NCBI RefSeq assembly: GCF_019793435.1
Contig: NZ_JAILYH010000010.1
Coordinates: 214,897-278,896, forward strand
DNA: 64,000 bases
Direction of reading: 5' to 3'
Origin: Rhizobium redzepovicii
GTDB taxonomy: Bacteria > Pseudomonadota > Alphaproteobacteria > Rhizobiales > Rhizobiaceae
Shown here: in pieces, positions 50,662 to 59,623 of the stretch
How the letters are laid out: every line of letters starts with the position of its first letter
Numbering within the stretch: position 1 is the first letter of the stretch
Notes under the pieces: generated by a model
What the model was told of the DNA's origin: nothing
Seen by the model: the letters and a program-made list of their open reading frames with translations, nothing else
Database searches by the model: none
Translations under genes and position numbers: made by a program

Positions 50662-51557
50662 CACATGCCTCCCGAAACCGTTTCCGTCGCCTGGAAATAC
50701 CAGTCGGGCCGCTCGCCGTGAAGGGCTGCAGCCGCTTCTTGCGCCTCAGCCATGTTGGCAAAGATCCCGAAACAGGTAGCGCCGGAGCCGGACATGCGGG
50801 TCAAAAGCGCGCCCCGGGTCTGCAGCATCTCAGAGATGACTGCAATCTCAGGCACGAGCTGGCGCGCCGGCGGTTCCAGATCGTTGCGGGCGGCATCGAT
50901 GACTGCCAGCCAGCCGGCACTCCCGGATACACCGGTTGCGAGGCTCAGGGCCGCGTTGTTCTTTGTCGTCAGCCGGCGGAACACCTCGGGCGTCGCAACA
51001 CCCTTCAGCGGATTGGCAAGCACCATGGCAAAGGCCGGCAGATCAGCCACGGCCTCGATCTCCTCACCGATGCCACGGGCGATCAGCGGCCGGCTTTCAA
51101 GGCACATCGGCACGTCGGCGCCGAGCTTCAGCGCCAGGCTGGCAAGCGCCTCCACCGGCAGGCTCATGCCCCAGAGCCGCATCAGCCCGCGCAATGTCGC
51201 GGCCGCATCGGCCGAGCCGCCGCCGATGCCGGAGGCAACAGGCAGGTTCTTTTGCAGGTGGATATGGACGGGGAAGGCGAGGGCGCCGAACTGCTCGCGC
51301 AGGAGATCGCGTGCCCGCAGCACCAGATTGGTGCCGCCTTCGCCGGCAAGCATCTCGCTGAAGCGGCCCGACAGGGTGAAGGCGTCGACTTGGGCAGGCA
51401 GGAAGCCCAGCCGGTCGCCGCAATCGGCAAAGGTTACCAGCATATCAAGCAGATGATAGCCATCTGCCCGCTGGCCCGTCACATGCAAGGCGAGATTGAT
51501 CTTCGCGCGCGCCTCTTCGGTGACGCCGAACGCCTCGGCCAGGCCTGCTTCAGGCAT
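50661..51557 (-). CDS. ispE: 4-diphosphocytidyl-2-C-methyl-D-erythritol kinase
   Basis: The 298-residue GHMP kinase acts in the MEP isoprenoid pathway. AKINLALHVTGQRADGYHLL at the N-terminus, the ATP-binding LPVASGIGGGSADAAATLR motif, LGADVPMCL and MSGSGATCFGIF are all present. It follows the TPR gene by 12 bases, and its stop overlaps the moaB start. The polyprenyl synthase gene just upstream on the same strand uses the isoprenoid precursors made by this pathway. Confidence 0.95.
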   Translation of the reverse strand: MPEAGLAEAFGVTEEARAKINLALHVTGQRADGYHLLDMLVTFADCGDRLGFLPAQVDAFTLSGRFSEMLAGEGGTNLVLRARDLLREQFGALAFPVHIHLQKNLPVASGIGGGSADAAATLRGLMRLWGMSLPVEALASLALKLGADVPMCLESRPLIARGIGEEIEAVADLPAFAMVLANPLKGVATPEVFRRLTTKNNAALSLATGVSGSAGWLAVIDAARNDLEPPARQLVPEIAVISEMLQTRGALLTRMSGSGATCFGIFANMAEAQEAAAALHGERPDWYFQATETVSGGM

Positions 51558-51569
51558 GTTTGTCGCCCG

Positions 51570-53402
51570 TCAGGATTTCTTGTCGACCGGCGGCGGCGTG
51601 ACCGGGGCCGGATCCGGCTGCTTCTTGTCGGCCGCCTTGGCATCGTCGCTGACGGCAGGCAGGCCATTGGCGACCTTGTCCTTGATCTTCGGGATCTCGG
51701 CTGCTTCTGGCTCGGAGGCGAGCGCCCGGTTCCACTGATAGACGGCCTCAAGCTTGCGGCCGACGCGCCAGTAGGCGTCACCCAGATGGTCGTTGATCGT
51801 CGCGTCGCCGGCCTTGATCTGGGCGGCCCGCTCCAGCTCGTCGACGGCATCGTCGAAACGGTTGAGGCGGAAATAGGCCCAGCCGAGCGAATCGATGATG
51901 TAGCCGTCGTCGGGGCGAAGGTCGACGGCCTTCTTGATCATGCCGAGACCTTCGTCGAGGTTGCGGTTCATGTCGATCCAGGAATAGCCGAGATAGTTCA
52001 GCACCTGCGGCTGGTCGGGATTGAGTTCGAGGGCCTTGCGAAAGTTCGGTTCCGCCTGGTCCCACTTCTTCAGCCGTTCATAGGCAATGCCGCGCTGGAA
52101 GAAGACGCTCCAGTTGGCGCGGCCGGGAATGGGGCCGATCGCGTCGACCGCCTTGTCGTAATTGGCGGCCATCGCCTCGTAGTCCTTGGCGTCGGAGAGC
52201 ACGCTGCCATAGGCGAGATAGCTGCGGATATCCTTCGGGTCGGAAGCGATCAGCGCCTGCAGGTGCTTGCGCGCTTCGTCCACCTTGCCGCCCTGGGCTA
52301 GGGCAAGGCCGAGCTGCAGCTCGGAGATCCGCCGCATCGGCGAATTCTCCGGCACCTTCTTGTAAAGCGCAATGGCGCGATCCATCTGGTTCTGCTTCTC
52401 GGCGATGCCGCCGAGCAGCACCAGCGTATCGGCGCTGTTCGGGTCGAGCGCATTGGCGGTCTGCAGGTAAAGCGAAACGATGTCCTCGGCGCCATCGCGG
52501 TTCAGCGCCCCGCCGACCGAGAACAGTACGCCGGCAGCGCCTTCTTCGGCCGTCTTGACCTGTTGCTCCTGCTTCTCGTCTTTTTCGATACTGTCGCGCA
52601 GCGCGTTCAGCGGCGCGTAGTTCGGCAGCAGATTGTCGCCGACGGAAACGGCGTCGAGCGCCTTCTGCTTATTGCCTTGTGTCGCTTCGAGACGGGCCAG
52701 CGCCATCACTGCGCGCATGAAGGTGTCGGGTGCCGTCGCACCTCCCTCCTTGTCGAGCACGGCATCGTTGAGATGCTTCCGGGCCGATTTCACGTCGCCG
52801 GTGGCGATGGCGATTGCCCCGGCATTGTAATTCTGGAAGATGCGGACCCAGTCCGGCCCCTTCATCTTCTCGACCATGGCGAGCGCTTCCTTGCCGCGGC
52901 CTGCGCCGACGCGGGCCCAGGCGAGCAGCAGGTCGTTCATCATCCGGTCGAGATCGTTCGGCCCGTTATATTTGAGAATGCTCTCGGCCGTCTTGTAGTC
53001 ATCACGGCGCACGGCATCCATGCCGCGCACGATCGTGGTAATGCGCTCGACGGACGGATCGCCCTTCAGGTCGTTGGCATATTTGACGCCGTCCTTGATG
53101 TCGCCATTGAGCAGCAGCGAGATCATCAGCCGCTGGCGGATCTCGGGATTGCCGGGCTCAATCTGCAGCGCCTTCTTGTAGAGTTCGATCGCCGTCTCGT
53201 AGTCATGATCGACATCGGCCGTGCGCGCCGCAAGGAAGGCGCCGGAGAAGGTGGTAACGCTATCGGCATCGAAGCTATCGGTCTTCGCCACATCGCTCGG
53301 CTTGGCCGCATCCTCGGCATTCGCGCCGCCGACACCGCTGAGCGAAAGGACAGCGGCAAGCGCTGCGCTCGTAAGAAGACGGATGGCAATTCTCTGCCGC
53401 AT
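51570..53402 (-). CDS. Exported TPR-repeat protein
   Basis: The 610-residue product has a signal peptide (MRQRIAIRLLTSAALAAVLS) and about 8-12 TPR units through the body, such as YETAIELYKKALQIEPGNPE, AEPNFRKALELNPDQPQVLN and FDDAVDELERAAQIKAGD. It ends in a Lys/Pro-rich tail. TPR proteins of this layout are periplasmic or outer-membrane assembly factors; the partner is unknown. It starts the TPR-ispE-moaB operon. An in-frame ATG 21 codons upstream is not preferred because it displaces the signal peptide. Confidence 0.85.
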   Translation of the reverse strand: MRQRIAIRLLTSAALAAVLSLSGVGGANAEDAAKPSDVAKTDSFDADSVTTFSGAFLAARTADVDHDYETAIELYKKALQIEPGNPEIRQRLMISLLLNGDIKDGVKYANDLKGDPSVERITTIVRGMDAVRRDDYKTAESILKYNGPNDLDRMMNDLLLAWARVGAGRGKEALAMVEKMKGPDWVRIFQNYNAGAIAIATGDVKSARKHLNDAVLDKEGGATAPDTFMRAVMALARLEATQGNKQKALDAVSVGDNLLPNYAPLNALRDSIEKDEKQEQQVKTAEEGAAGVLFSVGGALNRDGAEDIVSLYLQTANALDPNSADTLVLLGGIAEKQNQMDRAIALYKKVPENSPMRRISELQLGLALAQGGKVDEARKHLQALIASDPKDIRSYLAYGSVLSDAKDYEAMAANYDKAVDAIGPIPGRANWSVFFQRGIAYERLKKWDQAEPNFRKALELNPDQPQVLNYLGYSWIDMNRNLDEGLGMIKKAVDLRPDDGYIIDSLGWAYFRLNRFDDAVDELERAAQIKAGDATINDHLGDAYWRVGRKLEAVYQWNRALASEPEAAEIPKIKDKVANGLPAVSDDAKAADKKQPDPAPVTPPPVDKKS

Positions 53403-53535
53403 TAGGAAACCTTTCTTCGACAGCGTCCCGACAATGGTGCCGGTCGCAAAACCAGTTGTGTTCACTGATTCATAACAGGATGGCTTTTTTGAAGCGGCGC
53501 CGCAAGAAATTCAGCCTAAGATCAAGGACGTTTGA

Positions 53536-54552
53536 TCAATTGACGCGCTCGATGCAGAAGTCGATCACTTCCATCAGGGAGGATTTCCATACGGTATCGG
53601 GCAGCGGCGCCAACGCGTCCCGTGCGATCGTGCCGTAATGAATCGCCCGGCCGATCGTGTCGGCGAGCGTGCCGTATTTGGTGATCAGCCCCAGCGCTTT
53701 TTCGAGGTTGGCGTCGGTGCTGTTGCCGGCTTCGATCGCATCGCGCCAGAAGGCGCGTTCGTCTTCGGTGCCGCGGCGATAGGCGAGAATGACCGGCAGG
53801 GTGATCTTGCCCTCGCGGAAATCGTCGCCGACATTCTTGCCGAGATCGGCCGCCTTGCCGCCGTAATCGAGCGCATCGTCGACCAGCTGGAAGGCGAGCC
53901 CCAGATTCATGCCGTAGGATTTCAGCGCGTTGCGGCCGGATTTGCCGGCCTCGGCGACGATCGGCCCGACTTCGGCGGCGGCGGCAAAGAGCGCCGCCGT
54001 CTTGGCGCGGATGACGGAGAGATAGTCGTCCTCCGTCGTCTCCATGTTCTTGGCGACGGAAAGCTGCAGAACCTCGCCTTCGGCAATGATGCAGGCGGCG
54101 GAAGACAGGACGTCGAGCGCATCGAGCGAGCCGACATCGACCATCATGCGGAAGGCCTGGCCGAGCAGGAAGTCGCCGACCAGCACGCTTGCCTGGTTGC
54201 CCCAGATCATCCGCGCTGTCGATTTGCCGCGGCGCAGGTCGCTTTCGTCGACGACGTCGTCATGCAGAAGCGTTGCGGTGTGCATGAACTCGACCGAGGT
54301 GGCGAGATTGACGTGGTTTTCGCCCCGGTAGTCGAACAGCGAGGCGGCCGCCAGCGTCAGCATCGGCCGCAGCCGCTTGCCGCCGGACGATATCAGATGG
54401 TTCGCCACTTCGGGGATCATCTGCACGTCGGAGCCGGCCTTGGACAGAATGAGCTGGTTCACCCGCTCCATGTCCGCCCTGGTGAGATCGACCAATGGCT
54501 TGATGGATGCCAGTTTGTTTTTGCTTTCTTCAAGCGGTATGACCACGCCCAA
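53536..54552 (-). CDS. Polyprenyl (probably decaprenyl or octaprenyl) diphosphate synthase
   Basis: The 338-residue trans-prenyltransferase builds the ubiquinone side chain. The first Asp-rich motif is in LLHDDVVDESDLRRGK, and the second in AFQLVDDALDY; GGKRLRPML precedes them. A TTG start at 54552 (LGVVIPLEESKNKL) is nine bases from AGGAG and gives the standard length; no ATG fits. Rhizobia make ubiquinone-10, so a decaprenyl product is likely, but the chain length is not shown by sequence. Confidence 0.93.
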   Translation of the reverse strand: MGVVIPLEESKNKLASIKPLVDLTRADMERVNQLILSKAGSDVQMIPEVANHLISSGGKRLRPMLTLAAASLFDYRGENHVNLATSVEFMHTATLLHDDVVDESDLRRGKSTARMIWGNQASVLVGDFLLGQAFRMMVDVGSLDALDVLSSAACIIAEGEVLQLSVAKNMETTEDDYLSVIRAKTAALFAAAAEVGPIVAEAGKSGRNALKSYGMNLGLAFQLVDDALDYGGKAADLGKNVGDDFREGKITLPVILAYRRGTEDERAFWRDAIEAGNSTDANLEKALGLITKYGTLADTIGRAIHYGTIARDALAPLPDTVWKSSLMEVIDFCIERVN

Positions 54553-54660
54553 CGACCCGGACTCCTGTTCATTCTTTGCATCTGACAATAGAAAGGGGCG
54601 ATGGACGCGGCAAGGGGTGAATTGTCGCGCAAGGCGAAATTGGAAGGAAAACGACGGCAA

Positions 54661-54888
54661 ATGCATGAACTTATCCGCGCCAACGACGCTGTTCTGCTCT
54701 CCTTTGCTGAGAGCTTGATGAAGGATGCCGGAATTCACTGCTTCATCGCCGATCAGGGCATGAGCGTGCTGGAAGGTTCGCTCGGCATGCTGCCGCGCCG
54801 CCTGCTCGTGGATGAGGAGATGGCCGATCAGGCCCGCCGCATCCTGATCGACGCCGGCCTCGGCGACGAATTGCGTGACAGGACGTGA
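54661..54888 (+). CDS. DUF2007 family protein
   Basis: The 75-residue protein has the DUF2007 (putative signal-transducing) pattern: ELIRANDAVLLSFAESLMKD, GIHCFIADQGMSVLEGSLG and RRLLVDEEMADQARRILIDAG. The function is unknown. It is divergent from the polyprenyl synthase gene. The ATG at 54661 fits the family; the frame is open 20 codons upstream. It is followed 7 bases later by a methyltransferase gene. Confidence 0.82.
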   Translation: MHELIRANDAVLLSFAESLMKDAGIHCFIADQGMSVLEGSLGMLPRRLLVDEEMADQARRILIDAGLGDELRDRT

Positions 54889-54895
54889 GGGGAGG

Positions 54896-55672
54896 ATGAC
54901 CGGGGAGCCCGCCGAAACCATCGATGCCTTCCATCGCGGCGCCTTCCACCTGGTGCAGCCGAAGGGCAGGGGCCATCGCGCCGGCATGGATGCGATGCTG
55001 CTCGCCGCCCTCGTTGCCGACGACCGTCCGGTCAAGGTCGCCGACCTCGGCGCCGGCGCCGGTGCTGCCGGCCTTGCCGTCGCCTCGCGGCTTGCCGATG
55101 CTGAGGTGGTGCTGTTCGAGCGCTCGGCCGAAATGGCCGATTACGCCCGCCGCAGCATCCTGCTGCCTGAAAACGCCCATCTTGCTACCCGCGTCAGCGT
55201 CGTCGAAGCCGATGTGACGCTGACTGCCAGAGCACGCAACGATGCCGGCCTCATCGATGAGAGTTTCCACCACGTCATCATGAACCCGCCGTTCAACCAT
55301 GTGGGCGACCGGCGCACGCCGGATGCGTTGAAAGCCGAAGCCCATGCGATGACCGACGGCCTGTTCGAAAGCTGGATCCGCACGGCGGGTGCGGTCATGA
55401 TCCCGGGCGGGCAATTGTCGCTGATCGCCAGACCCCAATCGATCGCCGAGATCATCGATGCCTGCGGCCGGCGCTTCGGCGGCATCGAAATCACCGCAAT
55501 CCATCCGCGACAGGGTGAAAACGCCGTGCGTATCCTGGTGACCGCGATCAAGGGATCGCGGGCGCGGTTGTCGCTGCGCGCGGCCCTCATCATGCACGAA
55601 GAGGGGAGCCACAAGTTCTCCCCTCTCGTCGACGATTTCAACAATGGCCGGGCGGCCTATGCCAGGCTTTAA
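54896..55672 (+). CDS. TrmN6/YfiC-like tRNA methyltransferase
   Basis: The 258-residue SAM-dependent enzyme has VADLGAGAGAAGLAVASR for SAM and the N6-adenine motif IMNPPFNHVGDRRTPD. QPKGRGHRAGMDAMLLAALV is typical for TrmN6, which methylates A37 of tRNA1(Val) in E. coli. The target here is inferred. The ATG at 54896 overlaps its own GGGGAGG; a GTG at 54875 is an alternative. It ends 1 base from the convergent mntH stop. Confidence 0.87.
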   Translation: MTGEPAETIDAFHRGAFHLVQPKGRGHRAGMDAMLLAALVADDRPVKVADLGAGAGAAGLAVASRLADAEVVLFERSAEMADYARRSILLPENAHLATRVSVVEADVTLTARARNDAGLIDESFHHVIMNPPFNHVGDRRTPDALKAEAHAMTDGLFESWIRTAGAVMIPGGQLSLIARPQSIAEIIDACGRRFGGIEITAIHPRQGENAVRILVTAIKGSRARLSLRAALIMHEEGSHKFSPLVDDFNNGRAAYARL

Positions 55673-55673
55673 T

Positions 55674-57014
55674 TTAGCCGGTGACGAAGTCGAAGAGCAG
55701 CTTGACGTTCAGCCCCGCAATTACAACCGCGATCAGATAGGCGATGCCGCTCAGCCAGCGCGGCGCCACGAGTTCGCCCATTTTGGCCTTGTTGGCGGTG
55801 AACATGACGAGCGGGAAGACGGCGAAGGAAAGCTGCAGGCTGAGCACTACCTGTGTCAGGATCAAAAGCTGCGCCGTGCCCTGGTCGCCATACCAGATGG
55901 TGACGATCGCCGCCGGCACGATGGCGATGGCGCGGGTTATCAGCCGGCGCATCCATGGCGGCAGCTTGATTTTCAGGAAACCTTCCATGACGATCTGGCC
56001 GGCAAGCGTCGCCGTCACCGTCGAGTTGAGGCCGCAGCAGAGAAGCGCGATGCCGAACAATGTCGGCGCGATGGCGAGACCGAGCAGCGGCGACAGCAGC
56101 GAATGCGCCTCGCCGAGTTCGACGACATCGGTCCTGCCATGCGCATTGAAGGCGGCAGCCGCCAGGATCAGGATCGAGGCGTTGATCAGCAGCGCGAAGC
56201 AGAGAGCGACCGTCGAGTCGATCGTCGCATAGGTCAGCGCCTCTTTCTTTTCGGGAACCGTATGGCCATAGGCCCGTGTCTGCACGATGCCGGAGTGAAG
56301 ATAGAGATTGTGCGGCATGACGGTCGCGCCGAGAATGCCGAGCGCCAGATAAAGCATCTCAGGATTGGTGACGATCTCCGTCGTCGGGAAGAAGCCGGTG
56401 ACGACGGCGCCCCACTGCGGATCGGCCAGCAGGATCTGCACGCCGAAGCAGATCGCGATGACGCCGAGCAGCGCGATGATGAAGGCTTCCACCCAGCGGA
56501 AACCGAGCTTTTGCAGGAAGAGAATGACGAAGACGTCGAGCGCGGTGATCAGCACGCCAAGTTCGAGCGGGATGCCCATCAAGAGGTTGAGGCCGATCGC
56601 CGTGCCGATCACCTCGGCGATGTCGGTGGCAATGATCGCGATTTCGGCAAAGGCCCAGAGCGGCACCGAAACCCATTTCGGATAGGCGTCGCGGCAGGCC
56701 TGCGCCAGGTCGCGGCCGGACGCGATCGCCAGGCGCGCGCAGAGCGATTGCAGCACGATCGCCATCAGGTTGGAAAGCAGCGCGACGGTGAGCAGCGCAT
56801 AGCCGAATTTCGAGCCGCCGGCGAGCGAAGTCGCCCAGTTGCCGGGATCCATGTAACCGACGGCGACCATGTAGCCGGGTCCGGCAAAAGCTGCCGCCCG
56901 CCGCCACCTTGAGCTATGACGCCCGGTTCCGACGGTGCGATAGACATCTGATAGCGACGCCTCTCCCCGTTCGTGCCGCCAGCCGCGGTTTGCATTCGGA
57001 TTCAGGGCATCCAT
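55674..57014 (-). CDS. mntH: Nramp-family manganese transporter
   Basis: The 446-residue protein has 11 predicted membrane segments and the Nramp metal site: the DPGN motif in VGYMDPGNWATS (segment 1) and the MPHN motif in ATVMPHNLYLHS (segment 6). It imports Mn2+ with protons. In rhizobia it is known to be repressed by the Fur-like regulator Mur with manganese. A suitable inverted repeat lies upstream at 57058-57078. Confidence 0.96.
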   Translation of the reverse strand: MDALNPNANRGWRHERGEASLSDVYRTVGTGRHSSRWRRAAAFAGPGYMVAVGYMDPGNWATSLAGGSKFGYALLTVALLSNLMAIVLQSLCARLAIASGRDLAQACRDAYPKWVSVPLWAFAEIAIIATDIAEVIGTAIGLNLLMGIPLELGVLITALDVFVILFLQKLGFRWVEAFIIALLGVIAICFGVQILLADPQWGAVVTGFFPTTEIVTNPEMLYLALGILGATVMPHNLYLHSGIVQTRAYGHTVPEKKEALTYATIDSTVALCFALLINASILILAAAAFNAHGRTDVVELGEAHSLLSPLLGLAIAPTLFGIALLCCGLNSTVTATLAGQIVMEGFLKIKLPPWMRRLITRAIAIVPAAIVTIWYGDQGTAQLLILTQVVLSLQLSFAVFPLVMFTANKAKMGELVAPRWLSGIAYLIAVVIAGLNVKLLFDFVTG

Positions 57015-57057
57015 ACGATTTCCACCTATTAGTCGTGAGTGGCACTATGACGAATTA

Positions 57058-57078
57058 GAATGATAATGCAAGTCATTC
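57058..57078 (-). promoter_or_regulatory. Candidate Mur/Fur-type metal box upstream of mntH
   Basis: GAATGA (57058-57063) and TCATTC (57073-57078) are perfect inverted arms around TAATGCAAG, 43 bases before the mntH ATG. Adjacent sequence TGCAAGTCATTCGCA on the same side is also dyad-like. Fur-family sites in rhizobial mntH promoters look similar. The box lies between divergent mntH and the S49 peptidase gene, so both could be affected. Confidence 0.45.
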
Positions 57079-57214
57079 GCAACAAGAAAATCAATCCGCT
57101 GTTTTCAGGGCCGATGTTTTCGAGAACGCGGCCATTGCGTTTGTCGTTCCAGCGCATACATGGATGCCGATCATCATTGACGTGATCGTGCGACCCGAAA
57201 GCGAAGGATTAGAG

Positions 57215-58075
57215 ATGGCCGGATTCTGGAGAAAGCTGCTGCCGAAACGGTTCCGCAAGAACGGCATCACCATCCCGGTCGTCAGATTGCAGGGGCCGAT
57301 CGTCAGCGGCGGCGGCCCGTTTCGGCCGGCCCTCAATCTCGCCAATGTCGCTCCGGTTCTGGAAAAGGCCTTCGCCATGAAGGACGCGCCGGCGGTTGCC
57401 ATAACTATCAATTCGCCGGGCGGTTCGCCCGTCCAGTCCCGCCTGATCTTCACCCGCATTCGCGAACTCGCCCGCGAGAAGCAGAAGAAGGTCCTGGTCT
57501 TCGTCGAGGATGTCGCCGCCTCGGGCGGTTATATGATCGCGCTCGCCGGCGACGAGATCATTGCCGACGCCACCTCGATCGTCGGCTCGATCGGCGTCGT
57601 CTCCGGCGGTTTCGGCTTTCCCGAACTTTTGAAGAAGATCGGCGTCGAGCGCCGTGTCTACACCGCGGGCGAAAACAAGGTGATCCTCGATCCGTTCCAG
57701 CCGGAAAAGGAAAAGGACATCGAATATCTGAAGAGCCTGCAGCTCGAAATCCACCAGGTCTTCATCTCGATGGTGCGCGAGCGCCGCGCCGGCAAGCTGA
57801 GGGACGATGCGGCGGTCTTCTCGGGCCTGTTCTGGAGCGGCACCCGCGGCCTCGAACTCGGCCTCGTCGACGGTCTCGGCGACATGCGCCAGGAATTGAA
57901 GCGGCGCTACGGCCAGAAGACCAAGCTGGAACTCGTCGCCGCCGGCCGCGGCCTGTTCGGCCGCCGTGTTCCCGGCGTGTCGCCGGTCTCGCTCGAAAGT
58001 GCGGCATCCGGTCTCGCGACGGGGCTTGTCGAAGCGGCCGAAGAAAGAGCATTGTGGAGCCGTTTCGGGCTTTGA
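57215..58075 (+). CDS. S49-family peptidase (SppA/SohB-like)
   Basis: The 286-residue protein has the S49 motif set: VVRLQGPI, TINSPGGSPVQSR, VEDVAASGGYMIALAGDEII with the nucleophile Ser in AASGG, and a later Lys region around GVERRVYTAGENKV. Members digest cleaved signal peptides or membrane protein fragments. No strong membrane anchor is present at the N-terminus, so it may be peripheral. AAGGATTAGAG precedes the ATG at 57215. A small membrane protein gene follows at 18 bases. Confidence 0.88.
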   Translation: MAGFWRKLLPKRFRKNGITIPVVRLQGPIVSGGGPFRPALNLANVAPVLEKAFAMKDAPAVAITINSPGGSPVQSRLIFTRIRELAREKQKKVLVFVEDVAASGGYMIALAGDEIIADATSIVGSIGVVSGGFGFPELLKKIGVERRVYTAGENKVILDPFQPEKEKDIEYLKSLQLEIHQVFISMVRERRAGKLRDDAAVFSGLFWSGTRGLELGLVDGLGDMRQELKRRYGQKTKLELVAAGRGLFGRRVPGVSPVSLESAASGLATGLVEAAEERALWSRFGL

Positions 58076-58093
58076 GGGGAGCGAGAGAGGGAA

Positions 58094-58285
58094 ATGGCGC
58101 AGCTTATCACCATCCTGGTCCTGGTCTTCTCGGCCTGGTGGCTCTACCGCCGCTTCGTCTCCGATGCCCGCAAGCTCGCCGAAAAATCGCGCCGCGCCGA
58201 AAGGGAGCGCCAGACCGGCGCAATCGGCACGCTGGTCAAGGATCCTGTCACCGGCGAATACCGGCTGAAGCGGGATGAGGAATAG
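58094..58285 (+). CDS. Small single-pass membrane protein
   Basis: The 63-residue product has one N-terminal membrane helix (LITILVLVFSAWWLYRRF) and a basic soluble tail ending GTLVKDPVTGEYRLKRDEE. The tail pattern, LVKDPVTGEYR, is like small conserved proteins found next to S49 peptidase genes in rhizobia. GAGAGAGGGAA precedes the ATG. The function is unknown; it may partner the peptidase. Confidence 0.75.
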   Translation: MAQLITILVLVFSAWWLYRRFVSDARKLAEKSRRAERERQTGAIGTLVKDPVTGEYRLKRDEE

Positions 58286-58297
58286 GGCGTCGATTTT

Positions 58298-58560
58298 CCC
58301 TTCTCCCCAGCGGGGGTCCGAAGGACGGGCGAGACCGGTGGCTCGCCCAGGCTGGTGGCCCGAAGGGTCGGATGAGGGGGCCGCACGGCACGGCATTAAT
58401 TGCCCTTCGGTTGCGCTCAGCGCATTCGCGGCTTTGCCGCTTACCCCCTCATCTGCATGCCGGCATCTTCTCCACGCTGGGGAGAAGGGATATGCCGCGA
58501 CCTCTCCGTCCCGCACCGACGCCTCACGGGGCACGTCCCCGTTGGGCTAGGGTGAGGGCA
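58298..58560. repeat. Rhizobial inverted repeat flanking a hairpin-rich spacer upstream of glyQ
   Basis: CCCTTCTCCCCAGCG (58298-58312) and CGCTGGGGAGAAGGG (58475-58489) are perfect 15-bp inverted arms 162 bp apart. A CCTCTCCGTCCC...GACGCCTCACGGGGCACGTCCC segment follows, of the same type as at 49452-49580. It fills most of the 381-bp gap, so the glyQ promoter is either within or beyond it. Confidence 0.75.
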
Positions 58561-58666
58561 GAGACCCTCTCCATACGGGCCGTTCCACTCTCGCAAAACC
58601 CTTGACCCCCGCCGCCCTCCATGGCACCTGTCGCGCCGATAATCCCCACGCAATCGGTGCCGTTTC

Positions 58667-59623
58667 ATGTCAGCCATCCCAGACCATATGAACCCGAAGC
58701 GCTCCTTCCAGGCGCTGATCCTGACCCTGCACAGCTACTGGGCGGACAAGGGTTGCGCGGTGCTGCAACCCTACGACATGGAGGTCGGCGCCGGCACCTT
58801 CCACCCTGCCACCACGCTGCGCGCCCTCGGCCCCAAGCCTTGGAAGGCCGCCTATGTCCAGCCGTCGCGGCGCCCGTCCGACGGCCGCTATGGTGAAAAC
58901 CCGAACCGCCTGCAGCATTATTACCAGTATCAGGTCATCCTGAAGCCGAACCCGCCCAATCTGCAGGAGCTTTATCTCGGCTCGCTCGCGGCGATCGGCC
59001 TCGACCCGCTGCTGCACGACATCCGTTTCGTCGAGGACGATTGGGAAAGCCCGACGCTCGGCGCCTGGGGCCTCGGCTGGGAATGCTGGTGCGACGGCAT
59101 GGAAGTCTCGCAGTTCACCTATTTCCAGCAGGTCTGCGGCATCGAATGCGCGCCGGTCGCCGGTGAGCTGACCTATGGCCTCGAGCGCCTCGCCATGTAT
59201 GTCCAGGGCGTCGACAATGTCTACGACCTGAACTTCAACGGCCGCGAAGGCGACGAGAAGATCAGCTATGGCGACGTCTTCCTGCAGGCCGAGCAGGAAT
59301 ATTCGCGTCACAACTTCGAATTCGCCAATACCGAGATGCTGCATCGCCACTTTGTCGATGCCGAGAAGGAATGCCGGGCGCTGCTCGATGCCGGCGCGCC
59401 TGGCGACAACGCCAACCAGCGCCTGCACAAATGCGTCTTCCCCGCCTATGACCAGTGCATCAAGGCCAGCCACGTCTTCAACCTGCTCGATGCCCGCGGC
59501 GTCATCTCGGTCACCGAACGCCAGAGCTATATCCTGCGCGTGCGCACGCTCGCCAAGGCCTGCGGCGAAGCCTTCCTCCTGACCGACGCCGGCGGCGTCA
59601 ATCTGGGCAAAGAGGCAGCGTGA
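58667..59623 (+). CDS. glyQ: Glycyl-tRNA synthetase alpha subunit
   Basis: The 318-residue class II synthetase subunit has SFQALILTLHSYWADKGC, VLQPYDMEVGAGTFHPAT and SRRPSDGRYGENPNRLQHYYQ, plus GWECWCDGMEVSQFTYFQQ and ELTYGLERLAMYVQ (motif 3). It pairs with GlyS, which is not in the window; glyS often follows further downstream. An ATG at 58688 is an alternative start. Its stop overlaps the next gene by 4 bases (GTGA). Confidence 0.96.
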   Translation: MSAIPDHMNPKRSFQALILTLHSYWADKGCAVLQPYDMEVGAGTFHPATTLRALGPKPWKAAYVQPSRRPSDGRYGENPNRLQHYYQYQVILKPNPPNLQELYLGSLAAIGLDPLLHDIRFVEDDWESPTLGAWGLGWECWCDGMEVSQFTYFQQVCGIECAPVAGELTYGLERLAMYVQGVDNVYDLNFNGREGDEKISYGDVFLQAEQEYSRHNFEFANTEMLHRHFVDAEKECRALLDAGAPGDNANQRLHKCVFPAYDQCIKASHVFNLLDARGVISVTERQSYILRVRTLAKACGEAFLLTDAGGVNLGKEAA

